Source: Dolichospermum flos-aquae CCAP 1403/13F (GTDB taxonomy: Bacteria > Cyanobacteriota > Cyanobacteriia > Cyanobacteriales > Nostocaceae). Taken from it: 64,000 nucleotides of DNA. The notes beneath the pieces were generated by a model that made no database searches, was not told the DNA's origin, and was given only the letters and a program-made list of their open reading frames with translations. Shown piece by piece: positions 62,156-64,000 of this stretch (the first letter of the stretch is position 1; each line of letters opens with the position of its first letter). The translations under genes and the position numbers were made by a program. The DNA is taken from contig NZ_CP051206.1 of the NCBI RefSeq assembly GCF_012516395.1, positions 3,268,501 through 3,332,500 on the forward strand, read 5' to 3'.

Positions 62156-62399
62156 TTGACATTTCCTCAGCTAATTCTGCGACTGTATATTGCATAAAAT
62201 CAACTTGATAACGAGCTAAAGCATGAATAAACTCTGTCCGAGTTAGTCCACATATTTCTGCTGCTTTATTTTGAGATATATCACCTAATTCATACCATTT
62301 AATGGCGGCGGCAATTTTCATTTCTTGAACAAATTCTTGAGGATTTTTACGCAGTGCAGAAAATGCGCTGTCTGGTAATTGAATGGGTATGGTTTTCAT
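62145..62399 (-). CDS. UPF0175 family antitoxin-like protein
   Basis: 84 residues: IPIQLPDSAFSALRKNPQEF, then EMKIAAAIKWYELGDISQNK and AAEICGLTRTEFIHALARYQ, an HTH-like UPF0175 fold. It is the presumed antitoxin and DNA-binding repressor for the DUF3368 toxin, first in the two-gene operon. Conserved residues look complete. Confidence 0.88.
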   Translation of the reverse strand: MKTIPIQLPDSAFSALRKNPQEFVQEMKIAAAIKWYELGDISQNKAAEICGLTRTEFIHALARYQVDFMQYTVAELAEEMSNVD

Positions 62400-62420
62400 A
62401 ATTGGGGAATTGGGAATTGG

Positions 62421-62738
62421 TTAATTATGGCGAGATTTTAGATAGGCGTTGACTTTTCGGGGTAGTTCGGTAATTATTGGGTTGATTTTTGCTATTTTGT
62501 CACTGTTTAAAAGTTTGCGACAATAGGCTAATTTTAAAAAACCAATTTTTTTATATAATAAGCCTCTAGCAATTTTAATAAACCGTTGATTATCTTAATA
62601 ATTGTACTGTCCCCTACCTTCCGCAATATTAGCACAAACACTATCAGTCAATCTAACAATTTGTTTACCTATAATATCCTTAGCAAATGTATCCCATTTT
62701 TGTATAATAAACCAAATTCCATTCGCCAGCTTTTCCCC
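62421..62738 (-). pseudogene. Four-helix-bundle (23S intervening-sequence type) pseudogene
   Basis: Minus-strand frame reads GEKLANGIWFIIQKWDTFAK, IIGKQIVRLTDSVCANIAEG, then a TAA (62595-62597) where relatives have Gln in YQDN, then NQRFIKIARGLLYKKIGFLK and ITELPRKVNAYLKSRHN to the true stop at 62421. It matches the IVP/four-helix-bundle family. The N-terminus runs into a GGGAATTGG repeat tract and lacks a start. A nonsense codon plus truncation: dead gene. Confidence 0.75.
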
Positions 62739-62933
62739 CAATTCCCAATTCCCCAATAGCTACTTCTGCTACCGCAGTATCAGTTAAGTCTGTTTCGATA
62801 ATACCAAGTTGTTGAATACCATCCCATTGGTGACAAGTTAAGGAAAAGGGAAAATTGTCAAGGGTGGTATTTGGAGTGGTCAAAAACATGGGAAACTCAG
62901 TCTAGACAAGTAATTGAGCGATTGAGTCCAACC

Positions 62934-63498
62934 ATGACAACCAGTAAAAAAAACAACAGAGACCACGCAAAAAAGAAACAGCGACCAATGGTGGAAGATG
63001 AAGTAATAGCCAAGCAATTGGAAAGATTACTGACACCAGCGATTACAAATCAAGAAAATTACTACCGAAAACTAGGACTTAGAGAAAGGATACTGAATTT
63101 ACCGTTGATGATGGCTGCGGTGTTAACCTTATTATGGCGAGACGTAGCCGGGGTCAGAGAAGTGACAAGAATGTTAGCCAGAGACGGTTTTCTGTGGTGT
63201 AATCCCACAAAAGTTAGTCAACAAGCCGTATCACAGAGATTTTTGACATTTCCATCGGAATTATTTGAAAAAGTATTTAAAGATTTATTGCCTAGTTTGA
63301 GAACAGCGTGGCACAGTAGAAATAAACGTCCCTTGCCAGAAAGTATTCAATTTACCTTATCAAGATTTGAGAAAATTTGGATAGTAGACGGATCAACATT
63401 GGAGGCATTGTTTAGGAAATTACAAAGTTTGGAAGAAGCTCATTATGGACAATTAGCAGGCAAGATGAGTACAGTCATTGATTTAATGACCCGCCTTT
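62934..63498 (+). pseudogene. IS4-type transposase, N-terminal half, truncated
   Basis: ATG 62934 (MTTSKKNNRDHAKKKQRPMV). IS4-like landmarks: NLPLMMAAVLTLLWRDVAGV, RFEKIWIVDGSTLEALF (first catalytic Asp) and KMSTVIDLMTRL. Downstream of TRL the transposase sequence is lost (second and third catalytic residues are missing) and the reading frame continues into unrelated sequence. Confidence 0.75.
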
Positions 63499-63944
63499 TC
63501 CTGATCTCCAGCGGGGGTCTGACGAGTTTTTTTTCAATAATTATCCAAAAACCGCTTGACAAAGCACAATCCATACCAGCATACTTTTTAATTGCCCAAT
63601 CTCAACCTAGTATTGGTGATACGGTTCAATTTGCCGTTGATGCAATCCACAAACTTAGACAACAAGGAAAGATTAATCTTCGTCGAGATGGTAATTACAC
63701 TTTTGATGATGTCAGGATTGAGATAGATAACGCAAAACCAGAGTTGCTGAATGAAAATCCACTCCCTGGAGGATTTTATAATCCTTTTGCAAATTGGATC
63801 ACAATTAAAAATCCCAAACAAGACATATCTGTGACTGTTCAAGTAGTAGGTTCTAACTCTTATAAATCTATAGGTTACAGTACACCCAAGCGTGTTCCTG
63901 GTAAATCTATTGATTTGTGCTGTACAATTTACAATCCTAGATAA
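63499..63944 (+). other. Unidentified C-terminal coding segment fused to the transposase frame
   Basis: In frame with the transposase half: SIGDTVQFAVDAIHKLRQQG then RRDGNYTFDDVRIEIDNAK, ITIKNPKQDISVTVQVVG and STPKRVPGKSIDLCCTIYNP. It looks like the end of a real gene and is followed after 37 bases by an AAGGAG and ATG of another gene, as in an operon. No ATG or GTG lies in this frame after the junction. The family is unknown. Confidence 0.45.
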
Positions 63945-63981
63945 AACTTTCTCTTACTGTTTAGTAACTAAGGAGATTACC

Positions 63982-64000
63982 ATGAAAAACCTGCATAAAT
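63982..64000 (+). CDS. Start of a gene cut by the window edge
   Basis: ATG 63982 (MKNLHK...) with AAGGAG ten bases upstream. Only six codons are visible. Nothing can be said about the product. Confidence 0.5.

Noticed and set aside
62680-62889. 69-residue minus-strand ORF
   Set aside because: It is out of frame with the four-helix-bundle remnant and contains GGGAATTGG repeat-derived residues. A gene fragment cannot be excluded but cannot be supported.

Overview
The window is chromosomal DNA of a filamentous, probably heterocyst-forming cyanobacterium (Nostocales type). The evidence is a photosystem II psbU gene, a PatD-like heterocyst-frequency gene, a valyl-tRNA synthetase carrying the cyanobacterial CAAD membrane domain, an ARTO-type terminal oxidase operon, many HIP1-type octamers (GCGATCGC, e.g. 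near 2974, 7180 and 43504), and a dense set of heptameric tandem repeats and small hairpin repeats between genes. No taxonomic search was possible, so the genus is not named.

Layout. 1-6900: a HicB fragment, two Uma2 genes, a TrkA/KtrA potassium regulator, queA, yraN, a pentapeptide-repeat protein and an Ap4A phosphorylase-like gene. 6960-15820: a cysteine-desulfurase-like enzyme, the (p)ppGpp synthetase/hydrolase, a patD-like gene, a nuclease-like TPR protein, a zinc-ribbon membrane protein, thioredoxin and a nitroreductase. 16438-21090: two DUF2231 membrane proteins and oxidase subunits II, I and III. Subunit II has lost most CuA ligands and subunit I has the YSHP (A2-type) motif, so this looks like a quinol-oxidising ARTO. 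22092-25471: ccsB, a sterol-desaturase-like protein, a secreted protein and a beta-barrel protein. 25825-31072: a signalling cluster of HTH-TPR protein, divergent 56-aa protein, STAND NTPase, membrane-anchored ligand-binding receptor and membrane Ser/Thr kinase, the last overlapping tilS. 32144-34689: UDP-glucose dehydrogenase and UDP-glucuronate decarboxylase (nucleotide-sugar supply). 35021-39389: formylglycine-generating enzyme, HAD phosphatase and sulfatase, all on the minus strand. 40183-52864: valS-CAAD, a DUF4209/PIN pair, an acyltransferase, an interrupted DUF938 gene, tRNA-Ala, trhO and gcvP. 53100-55015: repeat-rich DNA with a GxxExxY gene and a FitAB-type toxin-antitoxin pair. 55466-58937: DUF3120, psbU and nadB. 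59017-64000: an intact IS1634-like element followed by a graveyard of fragments (PglX-like stub, UPF0175/DUF3368 pair, four-helix-bundle pseudogene, chimeric IS4 transposase ORF).

The most interesting points are these. (1) The sulfatase and HAD genes share a C-terminal helix together with their 3' untranslated DNA and a hairpin whose stem has changed in a compensatory way. (2) The STAND/receptor/kinase cluster looks like a split membrane signalling device. (3) A DUF4209 protein with a HEPN-like R-x4-H motif is translationally coupled to a PIN nuclease without a normal antitoxin. (4) The oxidase operon shows coordinated active-site changes. (5) Heptamer repeats have invaded the gcvP coding sequence in frame.
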